A stretch of DNA of 64,000 bases. Source: Ciona savignyi (Eukaryota; Chordata; Ascidiacea; Phlebobranchia; Cionidae). Where the stretch lies: contig CH003205.1 in NCBI GenBank assembly GCA_000149265.1, positions 130,607-194,606 on the forward strand, in the 5' to 3' direction. The notes beneath the pieces are model-generated. The model made no database searches. It saw only the letters and a program-made list of their open reading frames with translations, and had not been told where the DNA came from. Each line of letters starts with the position of its first letter. Within the stretch, counting starts at the first letter, position 1. Of the stretch, positions 39,331 through 53,100 are shown one piece after another. Made by a program: the position numbers and the translations under genes.

Positions 39331-39968
39331 AGTTTTGAATCCATTATGGGCTCGTCACTGGGACCGTTTTTGCATAGTAGCTGGTATATGTATCGCTCGC
39401 GTTAACTATTCGATCAGACGATCGTACGACAAGTTACTCTAATACACAAGTAATTACCGATATACCACCCTGCTTATAAATAGCATACATGTTATTGGTG
39501 CATGCTACAAAACAATGTTTGAGGGGGTAATTCAAATTCTATACAGATATTGCACGAGGGATACGTATATCCAAGTCTCCTAGCTCGGAAATTGAATATT
39601 CAGTTGACAGTTTACGGTCTGGTATTAAAACTTTATATATTCATACCTGCTCGGTTAATGAATAATGCAACATGCGTAAGAGAGGAGAGTATAGTACTTA
39701 ACGTACAAGTTAATAAGATAGAACTTCTTGTACAGGAAGGCTTGCTTAGTCGAACTAATAGCACTGTAAGAGCCATAAAGCTTGTAAGGCAGAACGGAAG
39801 TTAAAAGTATGTTTGGTCAATTAAACAATTTAGTTATCTGAACAGCCCTGTCCAACGTGGTCGTAATTAACATTCATCAAAACAGGGATAATTACATCTC
39901 TACATAGTCGGCTGCTGAATTATTCAACGAGGGTTGGAATTGAATCGTATCATGATTAATCAGACAAG

Positions 39969-42900
39969 ATGGAAAAGCCAGGAAGCAACTCATACAGTTT
40001 GGAACCATCGGGTTCTATCGGTGAGGTCGAGACGGAACTTGGTTGTGGTCGGTGTAGGCATATTTGATCAGAAAATCAGCAGAATTCGAAAAAAGGAAAA
40101 TAATTTCTCCTCAAGTAAAGTAAATAATATTGAGTTTACATTGCCCGATTCCGTTGCGGGTGGGTTTGGAAGCAAATCAAGTCGGTTTCCAGTTTTGCGT
40201 GGAGACCGAATTAGACGCGAATATTTAGCAAAACTCAGCCAAGGGAATGTGAAACAATTCTTTTGCGTCTCTTGTTTTAAACATTTGGAGCAATTCGCCG
40301 CAAGAGTAAAGCTGCCACAAATCGATTCAACACCAAACCAACGTAGCAAGCTCGCAGGACGAACTGGTAAATCGAGTGTATTTCCAAGACTGCCACAAAC
40401 CAATAAACCAAGAGCGACATATTGCTCACTGGAATCTGAGGAAAATTCATCTGAGGAAAACAGTGTTCTGTTCTTCGACGACGAGGCCAGCTTTAAATCC
40501 TCGGAGAGGAACTTTACAGAGGACTTAAAAGACATTCTTCATCGCATCCCATCGCCCCTCACAACCACAGAATCCACCACAACCTGCAACCAGTTCGTGC
40601 TGAGACTTGACAGCAGTTTTTGGGAATCCGACGATTGGGAATCGGACAACAAGACCAGGTCGAACCCCATCAGTTACAGCGAGGCGGCGATTCAAACTAA
40701 CATGTCCTCGCTCATTCCAACTCATGTCGAGGAAGGTTTCCAGACTGAGGAGCCAACAAATGTGGCAGGTACTATTTGTTACTATTATTGACGACTGACC
40801 ACTGGAATATAAATGACATGTCATCCTATTACACCGTCCTACGTTCATGCAAGCAAAATATACTCGTTGTTTTAGCTCCAAATCTGCACGTAAATAGTCA
40901 ACATTTTTAAATTACAAAATTTAATGTTGTGTTTGTCTGTTAAACCTGTTAGTAAAATAAAAATTATTTAACCAAGACCTGATAAGTTATTAAAGTCTGC
41001 GCTTTACAACATAAACTGATTCGACACATTTGTTTCTAAATGATACAAATTTCGGGGATTCCCCATTATGCGAACAATTTCTTACATATGTTGACAGTTG
41101 TGAGAAGTCAACCATACGTTACTTTCTGTCCATATAAAGATATTCTTATAACCAAAATTTGTATATAGAATGGGTTATATGAATCGGTGTCGCTAACTTT
41201 ATTGCTTTGCTAACACTTTCAAACTTACAGACCATAAAGTTACCAAGAAACCATCTACCAGATATGACGTTGATCGAGTTTCAACTCCAAAGAGCGAAAG
41301 GTCGCTGACCAAAACAAACCACATTCCACAACCCAGAACAATATCAACTCCAAACAAGTTGCCACCAATCTTCCAACCCCATTCCAGAAATCAATCTAGA
41401 AACAAATACCTCGCAAATTTAAAATCTAAACCTCGTCAAAGTCCAAGTTTACCGCGGGAACGAATCAAACCCGAAAAGTTTATTTCTCGTCCATTATCAA
41501 AAGCGACTATCATCGAAACCGAAGAGAAATTCGCAAATAAATTGTTGTCGCCGACATTAAAGAAGAATATTACTGATTTAATGAATGGGAAAGCCAAGCA
41601 ATCGGAAGCGACCAGGAAACCTCTGGTTAAAGCATCAACTCCACAAACCCGAGGTGAAGCCAGCAGGTAAGGAGCTCGGGTTAAGCAGCATTCGATCGAA
41701 TTTAAATTTCAAACTTACAGATACTCTGTATGCAATCCGTTCGTAATGACGGTTTGTTAAATTTAAATATGCGTGTTTTATTCTAGTGAACCACTTACAT
41801 TCATGATCCCCGTCACCAAATCTGACAGAAAACTAAATAAAAGATACGTCTTTAATTTAAGATTTAAAAACGTCACGATTGTACAATATTTTATTAAAAA
41901 TAAAAACTACAATTCTTTCTTTTTTAAACAAGTCTTTTAATCGACTGCTTTAAAACAGCACGTGGGGCTAGAGTTGGTCCTTACTACACCACGCCATCTA
42001 TGGCTGTGTGATAATATAAATCACGTATGCTTGACTGACTGTGGAATAATACACAGCGAAAACAATCAGGCCCGACCGATTAGCTACTACAGTATATTAA
42101 TGTTTAATATAGATAATATGAATTGTTGATCGAACTGTTTGACATTGAGAATTGAACCCGCTCGTTCTGGTTCTTACCACAGTGCACATCGATAGTTGTG
42201 CAGTACACTACATAACTATCGACATCTTTTTCTTTAGATTGCTACTCGCAAAGAACGACATTCTCCGAAGGAACAGATTTTTGCAAAAAGAAATTGACAA
42301 CGAGAAACAAAATCTCAAAGAATTATTTCCACAAAATGTCCTCGATAAAGCAAAGGAGGAAAACGATTCTTTAACATCGGAGCAAAACAAACTCGTTGAT
42401 CTGGTGGGAAATTAGGAGCAGGATAATCATGTTTATCCCCGTGAATGGGAAAACCAAGGGGGTTAACACACGGGCAATCGTCAGATCACCTCGCGCCAAC
42501 CGTCAGGTTACCGGAGCTATTTCAGTGGGTTGTGTATGATTCAGACGTTTTTTTAATTTGGTAGAACCCATCAATCCACCGGGTTCAGGCAATGTCCGTT
42601 AAGTGCATTGACTAAGGACACAACCGACTAGCTAGGGACGAGTGTCGAATCTGCAACCCCTAGACTGAAAGCCGACGTACTAAATCACCAGACTAATCTG
42701 TCGGATTTGTATTATGGAGCTGGGAAGAGGGTGGGCTGGTTTCACAAGATGAATCTGGAATCACATAAGGAGGGAGTTATGTGGTCTTGTGGTTCTAAGC
42801 GTATAATTAGGTCGATCCAGTACTGCGTAATTCTCTTACACGTTAATTATAAAATCAAAGTTTTACTCAACGGTGCCCCATTTATGTGAGTGAGCTGACT

Positions 42901-45650
42901 GTGAACACGTAGTGCTGAAGCGATATTTCAATGTTTCCTTTCCAATACTAGAGGAAATCAGTTCATTGGAATTTAAACTTTATTATCTCCAGAGAAAGAA
43001 AATGGCTTCTCGCCTCAAGTTCTTGGAGCGTGATTGTGACGTCACTCTTTTAGAACACACGTCATTATCGGAAAGGAGACGAAGTCAAACTCAAGTTGTT
43101 ACAAGTCTGGACAGGAAGCTGGATAAGTAAATCATATTCCACGTTTTAATCGTTTCCTTCGAGTTCGATTGAATTGGGTTTGTATTTCATCAATGACATT
43201 TTAACCGTCGCAAATACAACGGAATTGATTCCGGCTGGTTTCGACGCCGCCACCCATTGGTTGGTGCTCGGCCACGATCCCAGTAGCTTTAACAGACGGG
43301 GGTTGTTTACAATTTATGCGTCAGTTACAATAAGATACGTACGTAAATACTGGGTTTCGGTCCATAGGTACCTTGTACAGATATTTATTACTTTTCATGT
43401 TTAAGGTCGTCACATGTTAAACGTATTTGTCACAAGGCAATCAGTGGAGCTGATGAAGTTGCAAAAGGAGGAGTTGATCTTGGAAGATCGGGGAAGGGAG
43501 GTTGGTAATCGACTCATGGATGCGACTGAGGAGGCAGAGAAGCAATTAGCTCGGAGGACGGAGAAAGATCAAGAGCATGAGGTGAGATGTCGTTATATGG
43601 CTGAGGTATTGTACAAATGTTACACTGTATAGGATCAATAGCGAAAAACTGAACCAATCATACACAACACACAGCTCTCGATGGTAGGCGCGAAGTGATC
43701 TGACGGTTTCCTGTGTGATATTAAGTTTTTATTAAAACTCATCTCTTTGAGTATTTTCTATTTATTGGACAAAATATTATTTTCAGCTCTGCATGAAATC
43801 ACTCTCGAAGATGAAAACTGAAATAATCAGCCAGCAGATGGCGCGCAAAGCTCTTGCAGCTGAAATAGCTGAAAAGGGGAATTCCCTTAAAGGATTAAGC
43901 GAGCAGCAAAACGACTTGCAGGAAATAGCGGATCGACAAAATAAGGAACTAGAAACGTTAAACGAAGTTTTAAGCAAAATACACACAGGTCGGACCACAT
44001 AACTGGATGTTACAATTGCTTGTTGCCATGTTTGTGTAATTATATTCAAACACTCAGCCAGGCTTGGTGACAGAGAATAAAATAAATAGGAAACAGCTTA
44101 ATTTGTTTTTACTAAGTAACAATTTCCATAAATTTTACTAAGTGCCTTGCCTAAGACACAACCGGGAGAGGTACAACAACCCTAACAACCCTTCCGCTGA
44201 TGAACCAACTTATTTATGAGGCCTGGTCCTTCTTGATTTTTATAACCAGTTCAATTAACCATGTACGCCTAGGTGATAAATAGAAGAAAACTAACGAAGC
44301 GACACAACCAGATTCCTTTGAAACCCTAATTTTGATATTGAATGATATTCAGATCTGACTCTGGTGAAACGTGAGGCATCAGCAACCAGTTCCGACCTGC
44401 TGGCAGCTCAGCGGTTGTTTCGACAAAACGAAGAAGCCAAAATAAATATGACGTCAACAGCTACTCAGGTAAAACTGAATATTGAAATAACAGATAAAAA
44501 AGCACAATCACCTTTATTTCACGAAACTCCACTATTACAAAACTCGAAACTGGTCGCTAGCTAGTCAGTTGTGTCCTTGGGCAAGACACTTGACGGACAT
44601 TGCGTGAACCCAGCGGATTAATGGGTTCTACCAAATTAAAGGAACGTGTCTATCATATACAACACACTGCAATAGCTCCGGTAACCCGACGATGGGCGCG
44701 AGGTGATCTGACGATTGCCCGTGTGACACCCCCATTGGTTTTCGCAATCCGGGAACAAACATGAATATCCTATCCTAACTTTACAGCTAAACGAGAACAC
44801 CGGTTCGCAGCCTAGCACATGCTGTTTCCAAACGTACAAACATTGGCGAGTTACCACTATTGTTACTCAGCAAAACACTCACTTTACACCATGGCTCAGA
44901 GGGTAGCAAACGACAAATCCTACCGGATCAATTTAATTGGTTGAACGCCGTTTAAAAATAGATGATTGCACGCATACCTGTATTTATCTACGTCACAAAT
45001 CCTCATTCCACCTACGCCACAAACCACCATTCCACCTACGTCACAAATCATAATACGTCACCCCCAGACAGAAGCGAGGTTGGTGGTGCAACGTGATGTG
45101 GCTTGGATCAGGGTGGCAGAGGAGGAGGTCATTCTATCCCCGCGGTGTGGAGGGATGGGTGAGTTATTGTGGGTTATGTGGGTTGTACCGACCGGGGGGT
45201 TGAAGGATCGAAACCAGTTGTTATCTTGTTTGTTGTGTTCATGGGAAAAACATTAAACGGTGAAAGCGTATACTCAATGGACTGATGGGAACAAAAAATG
45301 GGCTAAACAAAAACAGACAGAACGTCATACTTGAGCGCGAGTAATATGAGGTTAACCATGGATAAATCCTTTAATGTATTTTTACCTCCTGCAAAGAAAT
45401 GTAAAATACACTCAACATCTACGCAAGAAATATGTTTGTTGTAAAATCATCCGCCGATAATGATATTTATTCCGCAGACAAATACCAGACCGATGCAGCC
45501 TACCCCAACTTACCAGTCGGCGCCACAACCCCCATATTCGAAGTCTACAACATCGGGGGTGAGATGAGCCCCGGCGGGGGTTCCAGGAACAAAATGCTGG
45601 TCGATGTTCCCAGAGACTCGGAGTTTCACTGGGAAGGTTACATTGAGTGA
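39969..45650 (+). CDS. Unrecognised coiled-coil protein, nine exons, possible frame break
   Basis: Nine exons join with consistent phases: 39969-40768, 41231-41666, 42238-42403, 42954-43126, 43437-43581, 43787-43988, 44353-44468, 45068-45158, 45478-45650. Together they give 766 residues if one base in the first exon (around 40063-40065) is ignored. The N-terminal part has two CxxC pairs about 75 residues apart (CGRC and CVSC), then serine- and acid-rich sequence (SEENSSEENS, WESDDWESDN). A basic, proline-rich stretch is followed by about 250 residues of predicted coiled coil (RNRFLQKEIDNEKQNLKEL, LMKLQKEELILEDRG, EQQNDLQEIADRQNKELETL). It ends EFHWEGYIE. I do not recognise the family; such proteins are often cytoskeletal, centrosomal or ciliary, but nothing here shows that. 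Starting at ATG 39952 avoids the frame break but replaces the CGRC-containing start with less protein-like sequence. Confidence 0.75.
42420..42706 (-). repeat. Full-length minus-strand SINE in an intron
   Basis: It begins with the tail complement (AGGATAATCATGTTTATCC, CCGTGAATGGGAAAACC) and ends in the head complement (CTGCAACCCCTAGACTGAAAG then ACTAATCTGTCGG). It starts 16 bases after the donor of the third coiled-coil exon, so its tail lies almost at the splice site. Confidence 0.85.
43640..43722 (+). repeat. Short plus-strand SINE fragment
   Basis: ATCATACACAACACACAG then GGCGCGAAGTGATCTGACGG and CCTGTGTGAT match the central body only. It lies in an intron of the coiled-coil gene. Confidence 0.7.
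44545..44778 (+). repeat. Plus-strand SINE lacking its head
   Basis: It runs from CGAAACTGGTCGCTAGC through GGCGCGAGGTGATCTGACG to ATGAATATCCTATCC. The tRNA-like A box is missing. It lies in the intron after the seventh coiled-coil exon. Confidence 0.85.
44990..45058. repeat. 24-base tandem repeat, about 2.7 copies
   Basis: Units of the form CTACGTCACAAATCCTCATTCCAC repeat just before the acceptor of the eighth coiled-coil exon. They could serve as its pyrimidine-rich upstream region. Confidence 0.7.
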
Positions 45651-46147
45651 CAATGGATCTACGATGAACGGATATCTTGCATCAAGAAAAGCAATCACTC
45701 GTTACACGCAATCGCCGACCAGGAATTTGCAGTCGATCGCTTTATTGCCTGCATGATGATCAGCTAACCCATGCACCCAAGGCTACTTGTACAACATAGG
45801 GTTGAATCGTCGACCACGGTTGACTCAAGGCAGGAGGTTCAAATTTCTGATTTCCCAAAACATGCATTAGATTCAAGGTGATTTTTACTACCAGCTCAGT
45901 TTCCCATTTCTATAATTTCAAACCGCATTCCTTCAAGCAAGAGTCGTTCCAGTATATTGTATTCGGATAATCGTAACTTAATATTACACCATACAAACTG
46001 CTCATGCAACTGTTTAATTTTCTTCGATTTCATACAAATTTCCTTTGCGTGCAATGATATTAATATTAACTCACCCAACCGTTTGGGAATGCTCTTATCG
46101 CTGGAAATGGAAAAACGCAAGGTGCCTTATATTGGTGCGAATGATTA

Positions 46148-46420
46148 GCTTCGTCGGTTAGTGCGTCGCCTTTCAGTCGAAAGATTACCGGTTCGAAACT
46201 TGTCGCTAGCTAGTCGGTTGTGTTCTTGGGCAAGGAACTTAACATTGTCTGAACCCAGCGGATTAATCGGCTCTACTAAATTGAAGGAACGTATAAATCA
46301 TGCACAACACACAGAAATAGATCCAGTAATCCGATGATAGGCGCGAGGTAATCTGACGATTGCCCGTACGATAACAAACTTGGTTTTCTCATTTACAGGA
46401 ATATACATGAATATCCTATT
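46148..46420 (+). repeat. Full-length plus-strand SINE
   Basis: The head has CGTCGGTTAGTGCGTCGCC and a B-box-like GGTTCGAAAC; the body and tail follow the consensus to ATGAATATCC. It lies between the 3' ends of the coiled-coil gene and VPS11. Confidence 0.85.
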
Positions 46421-47011
46421 GTTACATTACCATATAACCCACAAAGTGCACCGGAGCTACTACAGTGTTGCATATATACTTATTACTGTACTGGGTTGAA
46501 GCGATGTCCGCTGAGGATCCAACCCACGGAAACAGCGTAACAAGTCGTTAATCTTGATCCCTCTACCTTTCGGCTACTGTGCAACACGAAATGAATAACC
46601 CGCCTAACCCTGTCTATTTCCAATTTCTGACTATATTCAGGCGGGAAACAAATGAGACAAATTGCGTCATTTGATAGGTTTATACTGTAAAACACAACTG
46701 AATTATTCATACATGGAGCACAATTGCACATTCAGGTTACACAGGAATATATTGAACAAGGGAAATAAGATGACATAAACACATAACTGCTCACATTGAA
46801 TCAATCATAAAATAAACGTTGCGAAGATGGTGGAAGACAACCACCATCCATCCGCACATGTATACGAAGTCAAGTCTGCTTCATATAAACGTCCAGAGTA
46901 GTTACGGGTTGATTGGTAGGTGATGGATATGAATATGACCCAATCAAAAGGCCGAGAGGCGGATAGGGGGGCTACGTTTCCTAATGCACAAGGGGTCATC
47001 TGGGGTGATTG

Positions 47012-47026
47012 GTGGGGGGGGGGGGG
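47012..47026. repeat. Homopolymer G run
   Basis: A long uninterrupted G run lies just beyond the VPS11 stop. Its exact length is unreliable by nature and may vary between reads or individuals. Confidence 0.7.
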
Positions 47027-47116
47027 GTTGATTATCCATTGATGGGGTGACTATTGTGGGTGGGGGTAAAAATCGATTAAAACATGGTTGATGTGGGTAC
47101 CAGGGGTGACATGAGT

Positions 47117-50100
47117 TCATTGTTGGTTTGCTTGTTGCATCATAAGCAGCTCCTTCTGTAGCCCCGGGTCAATTCCGTGGGACCTTGGACCCCCAATCGG
47201 TGGTTTGCTCGAGTCCCCGTCAGTTAGGAGGGTGACCTGGAGAGGGGGGAGTGTTACAAACCCGAGGACTTTAAACCAGATGTGACCAATGAATAAATAA
47301 GTTTCTATTAAATGTGTGAATCATACACAACACACTGCGATAGCTTCGGTAACCTGATGGTGGGCGCAAGGTGATCTGACGATTGCCTGTGTGTTACCCC
47401 CTTGGTTTTTTCCATTCACAGCAATAAACATGAATATCCTTCCAATGGAGATATCACCTTGTTGAAGACTCCTTTAGAAAAGTAATCGGCGATGACGGAG
47501 AATCCGTCTGAAGATCGTTTCAACTGGTTGTTGAACTGCTCGTGGAGAGCCATGCTGCTTGCGAGGGTCTGCACATTACAAGATATTTATGTTTGTTTCT
47601 CAGTACGGGATTAATTTGGGAAGTTACCATAAATCATTAACCGTGTAAGCTCATTTTGATTGTGTATGATTAAAACTTTCCTTCAGTTTAATAGAACCCA
47701 TTATTCGATTGAGTTCAGGCAATGTCCGTTAAGGTTTAGGGACACAACTGGCTAGCGCCCAGTTTCAAACCTGCACCCATTCGGCTGAAAGGCAACATAC
47801 TAACCCATGAATATATTCCGTCGGACATATAATAAGTTGACACACGATGACCATCATGAAATAGGTTTGAGCATTTGACTGTGAGCATAAAATCAACCCT
47901 CATAACCGAGAATAAACTCCCTAACACAAACTACAACCCCTGCCAACATTACTAATACTAACACATCTTTACATGCTTAAGTATGCTGGTAAAAGCATGA
48001 TTAGCACAAATGTTTAAATGTTGCTTCAAGAATCATCAGTGTGGAATGAACTGTCCTTATGGCTTGACTTTTTGTTTCATTCCACACTGATGATGATTGG
48101 AGCAACAGCGAAACATTTCTGCTAATTGTGCTTTTACCAGCAGATTTAAGCTTGTAAAGACGGGTGAGTAGGAATGGTGTTGGTAGATGTTGCCTGTGTT
48201 GGTGTTTATTATTAAGATGTTGAATATTCAGTTATTCACATTCCCACCTGTTCTTGTTCTCGTAAATTCTCCAAGATTTTCTGATTCTTTGGCAAACAAA
48301 CCGGACATTCACTTTCGTTGTCTGCATAACTCTCAAAGCAACTGAGGAAGGTTGACTGTTGGAAGGTGGAATCTCCTGTGTGCTACATGCACTCGGTGTA
48401 TATCAGGATTTATTTATTTATCAGCCGAATAGCTTGGTGGGTTTGGCACAGTCTTTCCACTTAAGGGTTTTGGAATCGAAACTGGTCGCCATGTAGTTGG
48501 CACAGCAGACATTGCATGAACCCACTGTATTGATGGTTTGAACTAACAATTTTTATACAAACCCAATGGTTTAATCGTTGAAATATGAACAAAAGTAATA
48601 TCTTCCCATTCTACAAAACTCACAACGTTGGAACAAGGTGACGAAATACCCATAAAATACCGCGCTTTACCCCCCAGCCCCCACACAGCCACCAAAACAA
48701 CTCACTGAACATGGAAGGCATGCTGACACAGGAAATGCAACGTCGGCAACTCGAGTTCAAATGAACAGAGGCTGCATCGAGTCTCTTGGAAGATGGTGGC
48801 GCTAAAGATCAATTTTATTTGTTCGTCATAGAAAACATGTATTTGTAGAAAAGTCCGTTATTCGAACAAAGCTCATGCATTTTGTGGATATGTATTTTGC
48901 CATTACAACAACGTTACTCTTTTATTCAAAATAGAAAGTTAACTGAGAACATTTATTGTCCATGCCATGTCTTACGTTGGCGGGATAGAATCTACTTGTT
49001 CTAACAATGCTCATAGAAAACAAATATGAAGAGACATCTCACCCGGTTTTGAGTTGTTCGATCTTGTTCTTCATCTCCTGCGTTTCCACCTGATAATCTG
49101 CGATCGACTTCTCACAGTTCTCGATTTCATCGCTTTCTTGTCGGATTCTCCGCAGGATGTAATCCTGGGAACATATTGTTTCATCTTTGTGATGTCATAA
49201 TGTAACAAACAAATGCGTAAGTTAAAGAAAGCAAGATTATGACATCACTCCAATTAAGTCATAAACTATTGATGGGAAATTCTGATATTTAAGCCCAGAC
49301 CCCTTAGCTCTCTCTGTAGATATGACCACACACTCCCCCCCACCCCCCCATAACTCACCCGAACCACCCCCAGCGTAACCGTTGAATTCTTGGAGAGAAG
49401 TTGAACAACCAGCAGTGGTGGTAGAAGGTTGTGCTTTTCGATATGTGGATGGGAGGTTAAGGAACCAGTTTCGTTGGTTGCATGGTGCTTGTGGGTTTGT
49501 GTGAATTGTTGCTAATAGGGTTGATATGTATTGTGGGAGGACTTGAAGAAATATTTGGCGTGTTAACACACAGGCAATCGTTAGATCACTTCGCGCCCAC
49601 CGTCGGGTTACCGGAGTTATTGCAGTGTGTTGTATATGATAGACACGGTTCTTCAATTTGGTAAAACCCGTTATCCGCTGGGTTCAAGCAATGTCCGATA
49701 TGTGACAAAAGACACAACCGACTAGCTAGTGACTAGGTTTCGCCAAATGTTGTTATAAATTAAATGAACAAACAATTGTTTGCACTTGTGCTCACTACAA
49801 ATATTAAGATAATTATGATTCATAACATAGAGTTGCAATGAAATAGATGATGGTTAGAAAGGATATGAGCTAGGACTTGAGTGATGTGTTGTCTGCAGTC
49901 GACTCCTTGTTGTTTGGCGAAGTAAGTGAGAGCTTGGTGCCACAACGCGCCGTCTTCCCCCCCGTATCTCCTGCACGTATCGACCACCATTCCATGCGCC
50001 TCGTGATCCATGTGGTAGCGCAGGATCTGTTGGTATCTGTGGGGGGGTTGTGGGGGGGGGTTTTATTGTGTATTTGAAAATGCATTTTCCTAAAAACGCT

Positions 50101-53100
50101 TCCATCATTCAGTCACTTACTAAAGACTACTCAATCGTTTATAAGTTGCCAGTCAAATTAATCATCCAATAAAAATGGATATCCATGTTTTGCCTTCGTG
50201 AATAGGGAAATGCAGGGAGCGTTATAACATGGTCAGGCTTCAGAATATGTCCAGAACCCAGTGGATTGGTAAGTAAGTTTTACCACAATAAAGGTCAGAC
50301 AAACCAATTTGGACTCTGTATTTTTCTTAAATTTCTTTTTTTCTTGACATATTGAACGACTGTTGTTTTTTTTAATTTTTACATATTTTAAAAGCCCAAT
50401 CTTTTAATTATTTTTTAAAGAAGCAAAAACAACCAACCTAAAATATACTCACAATTTGCACGCCTGGTATAGAAATAATATACCAGGTCGGAAGTCGTTC
50501 ATCTGGCAGAGCAGAAGTGCTTGGTCGGTGTCGTAACGCTTCACCGAGATCTCTTTGAGGAGATTTAGTGCAAGGCTTTCCAACTCGGAGTTGCTCTGGG
50601 GGGGTTAGGGGTGAGGGAGGATATGGGAGCATTTAGTGGGTTGAGGGTTCAGTACTCATTATCTAGGTGGTCACCTCAACAATGAATAATGGCTAATATG
50701 ATCGACCAGTGAGTAAAAGATGGAGAGTCAGGCGTTGAAAACTCCAATTGCTACGAAGTCGCATGTTTCCTTGGGCAATGTACTTATCATGCATTGCCTG
50801 AACCCAGAGGATTAACGGTCTCTATACTAAATTAAAGGAACGTGTGAATCATATACAACACACTACAATAGCTCTGGTAATCCAACAGTGGGCACGAGAG
50901 AATTGTATGATTGCCTGTGTGCATTTTCCCATCCAATGAAATAAACAATATTATATTCAAAATATACAAATAATTTGCACATTTGGATGCTGACTTAATG
51001 AAATGGTGAATCCAAGAAGAGAATTGGTGGAAAGAAGAAACATCTTGTTTCAATAAACAATCACAAATACCTTGATTTCATTGGGATTTGCAAGTTTCTG
51101 GAGATAGAGTTCCAACAGAGTATTATACACCGTCTCTGGAGCGTTGTCTTGAACCTGCGACATTGAAATCATGTTGAAGCCAATCTGGTGAGTAAACTTG
51201 CTAGTTCGTTCATATAGTTTGCTGGGTTGCTGCAATGACTTTCAGCTGAAAGGTAGCAGGTTCGAAACTGGTCACCAGCTATTCAGTTGTGTCCTTGGAT
51301 AAGGCACTTAACAGACATTGCCTAAAGTCAGAGGATTTTAAATTTTACTTAAGGTGAAGGAAAGTCTTAATCATATACAACACATTCAAATATCTCCGGT
51401 AACCCAACGGTGGGCACGAGGTAATCTGACGATTTCAAGTCTGATAAGCCTCTATCCAATTACGGGAAAATATTAACATTATATTGTAATGTTCGCCAGA
51501 TTTCAGCTTTAAGCTGCTTTTACGGAAAGTTGGGAGACAAGAGATTTGTAATGGAAAGACACAAGGTTGTCAACTACAATGCAACCACAGCTTTCAACCA
51601 ACCTTGATCAAATGTTCCAAGAACTTAACGAGCATGTCAGGACTGTTGACGAATATGTGAATGAAGTCGACACCGTTGGACTTTGACACAGACCGAGTTG
51701 AAAGTTGTGGATTGGTTGGTTTGCTTGGTTGATAATCTGGGTGGTTAGTTATGGGGGAAATCCCTATTAAAGGAACTATGATAGATAATATTTATGGTCA
51801 ACCAGAAAGTCGGGTCACCGAAGCCATTGCAGTGTGTTGTGTATGTTTGAGACATTTCTTTTAATTTAGTAGAACCCATTAATATAGTTGGAAATCGTTA
51901 TGAACCTGACCACACACCATGTGCCAACAACTCATGCAACAAACATATATCTTGTGCCCACCGATGAGCTGCTGAAGTTATTGCAGTATGTGGTTTTGTT
52001 AATAATATCCCATTCACTTGTTCGAACAAATCTTGTTGCAACCCATATGCCATTAACAAATATCTTGAAAAGAACAATAAATATATTTGTTGTTTATAAG
52101 ATTCGATGTTGAATAAAAAAAAATGAGGTAAAAATTAAAGGAATTGACATCTTGGATGTCACAAGGTGACGAGGTCACAAGATTAGACGTCGCAACTCGC
52201 AAGGTCACAAGTCCAACATAGATATCAACCTGTGCACAGCAGCTTCAACAAATCCGTTGTTTCCTCAGGAACATGCGTCACCAGAGCTTTCCCGTATCTT
52301 TTCACACTGTTTTCCGCCTGTTGGAGTGAATGGTTGGAACGTCATATGTGGGTGGGTGGAGGTGACGTGGACCACTGCATAATAACCACTCATAACCTTT
52401 TACTTCCACACCAGTTACAACAACTGCTTTAACTCATTTGAACTCATGTGTTGCTAACCACCCAAGTTCACATTTAATTCGACACATTTTGACAACAGAG
52501 CAATCAATATCCGAACCAACCTCATTGAATGGGAGTTGACGTATGTACGCCAACGCTTTCCTATGTTGGTGAGTGTCTTCAAGCTGGATCTTCAAATACC
52601 TGGGTTCAAATGTAAAGTTAAATGCACAAGCGGGCCACGCGTGACACATGTGCAACATGGTTCATGTGGGCCAGGATTGTTGGACAGCATACAGCCAAAC
52701 ATTTAATATTGAATTGATAATCATTGGCATAAACCCAGCAGATTCAAGGGTTCTACTAAATTAAAAGACGACTTAATCATACACAATGCACTGTTCAGTA
52801 ACCCGACGGTGGGCGTAAGGTAATCTGAGGAATATTCGTGTGATAACTGTCCTGCATTTTCGATTCACGTGGATAAAACATGGATCATAATGTTCAAAAC
52901 CTTTATGCTGCTGTGGGAGGTTCCCCTTCAACACATTGGTATTGGGGGGTAACACAGGTGAGCAAGGGAAATCCCCCACACAACAAAGCTGACACAAACT
53001 TTCTATTTGTTTTTAATATGTATTTATGGCATATATAATGAAGTCATTAAAGTTTTGAAATAAAACAAACTTTTACAATATCATCAGCCTGACGATTGCC

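Noticed and set aside
44787-44906. Extra exon of the coiled-coil gene after 44468
   Set aside because: An acceptor and open frame exist, but it would end the protein at once, whereas skipping it joins the exons 45068-45158 and 45478-45650 in phase.
47416-47457. VPS11 ending by reading into the SINE
   Set aside because: A later exon at 47117-47236 restores the expected C-terminus (VTLLTD...) in phase, so the GT at 47457 is a donor.
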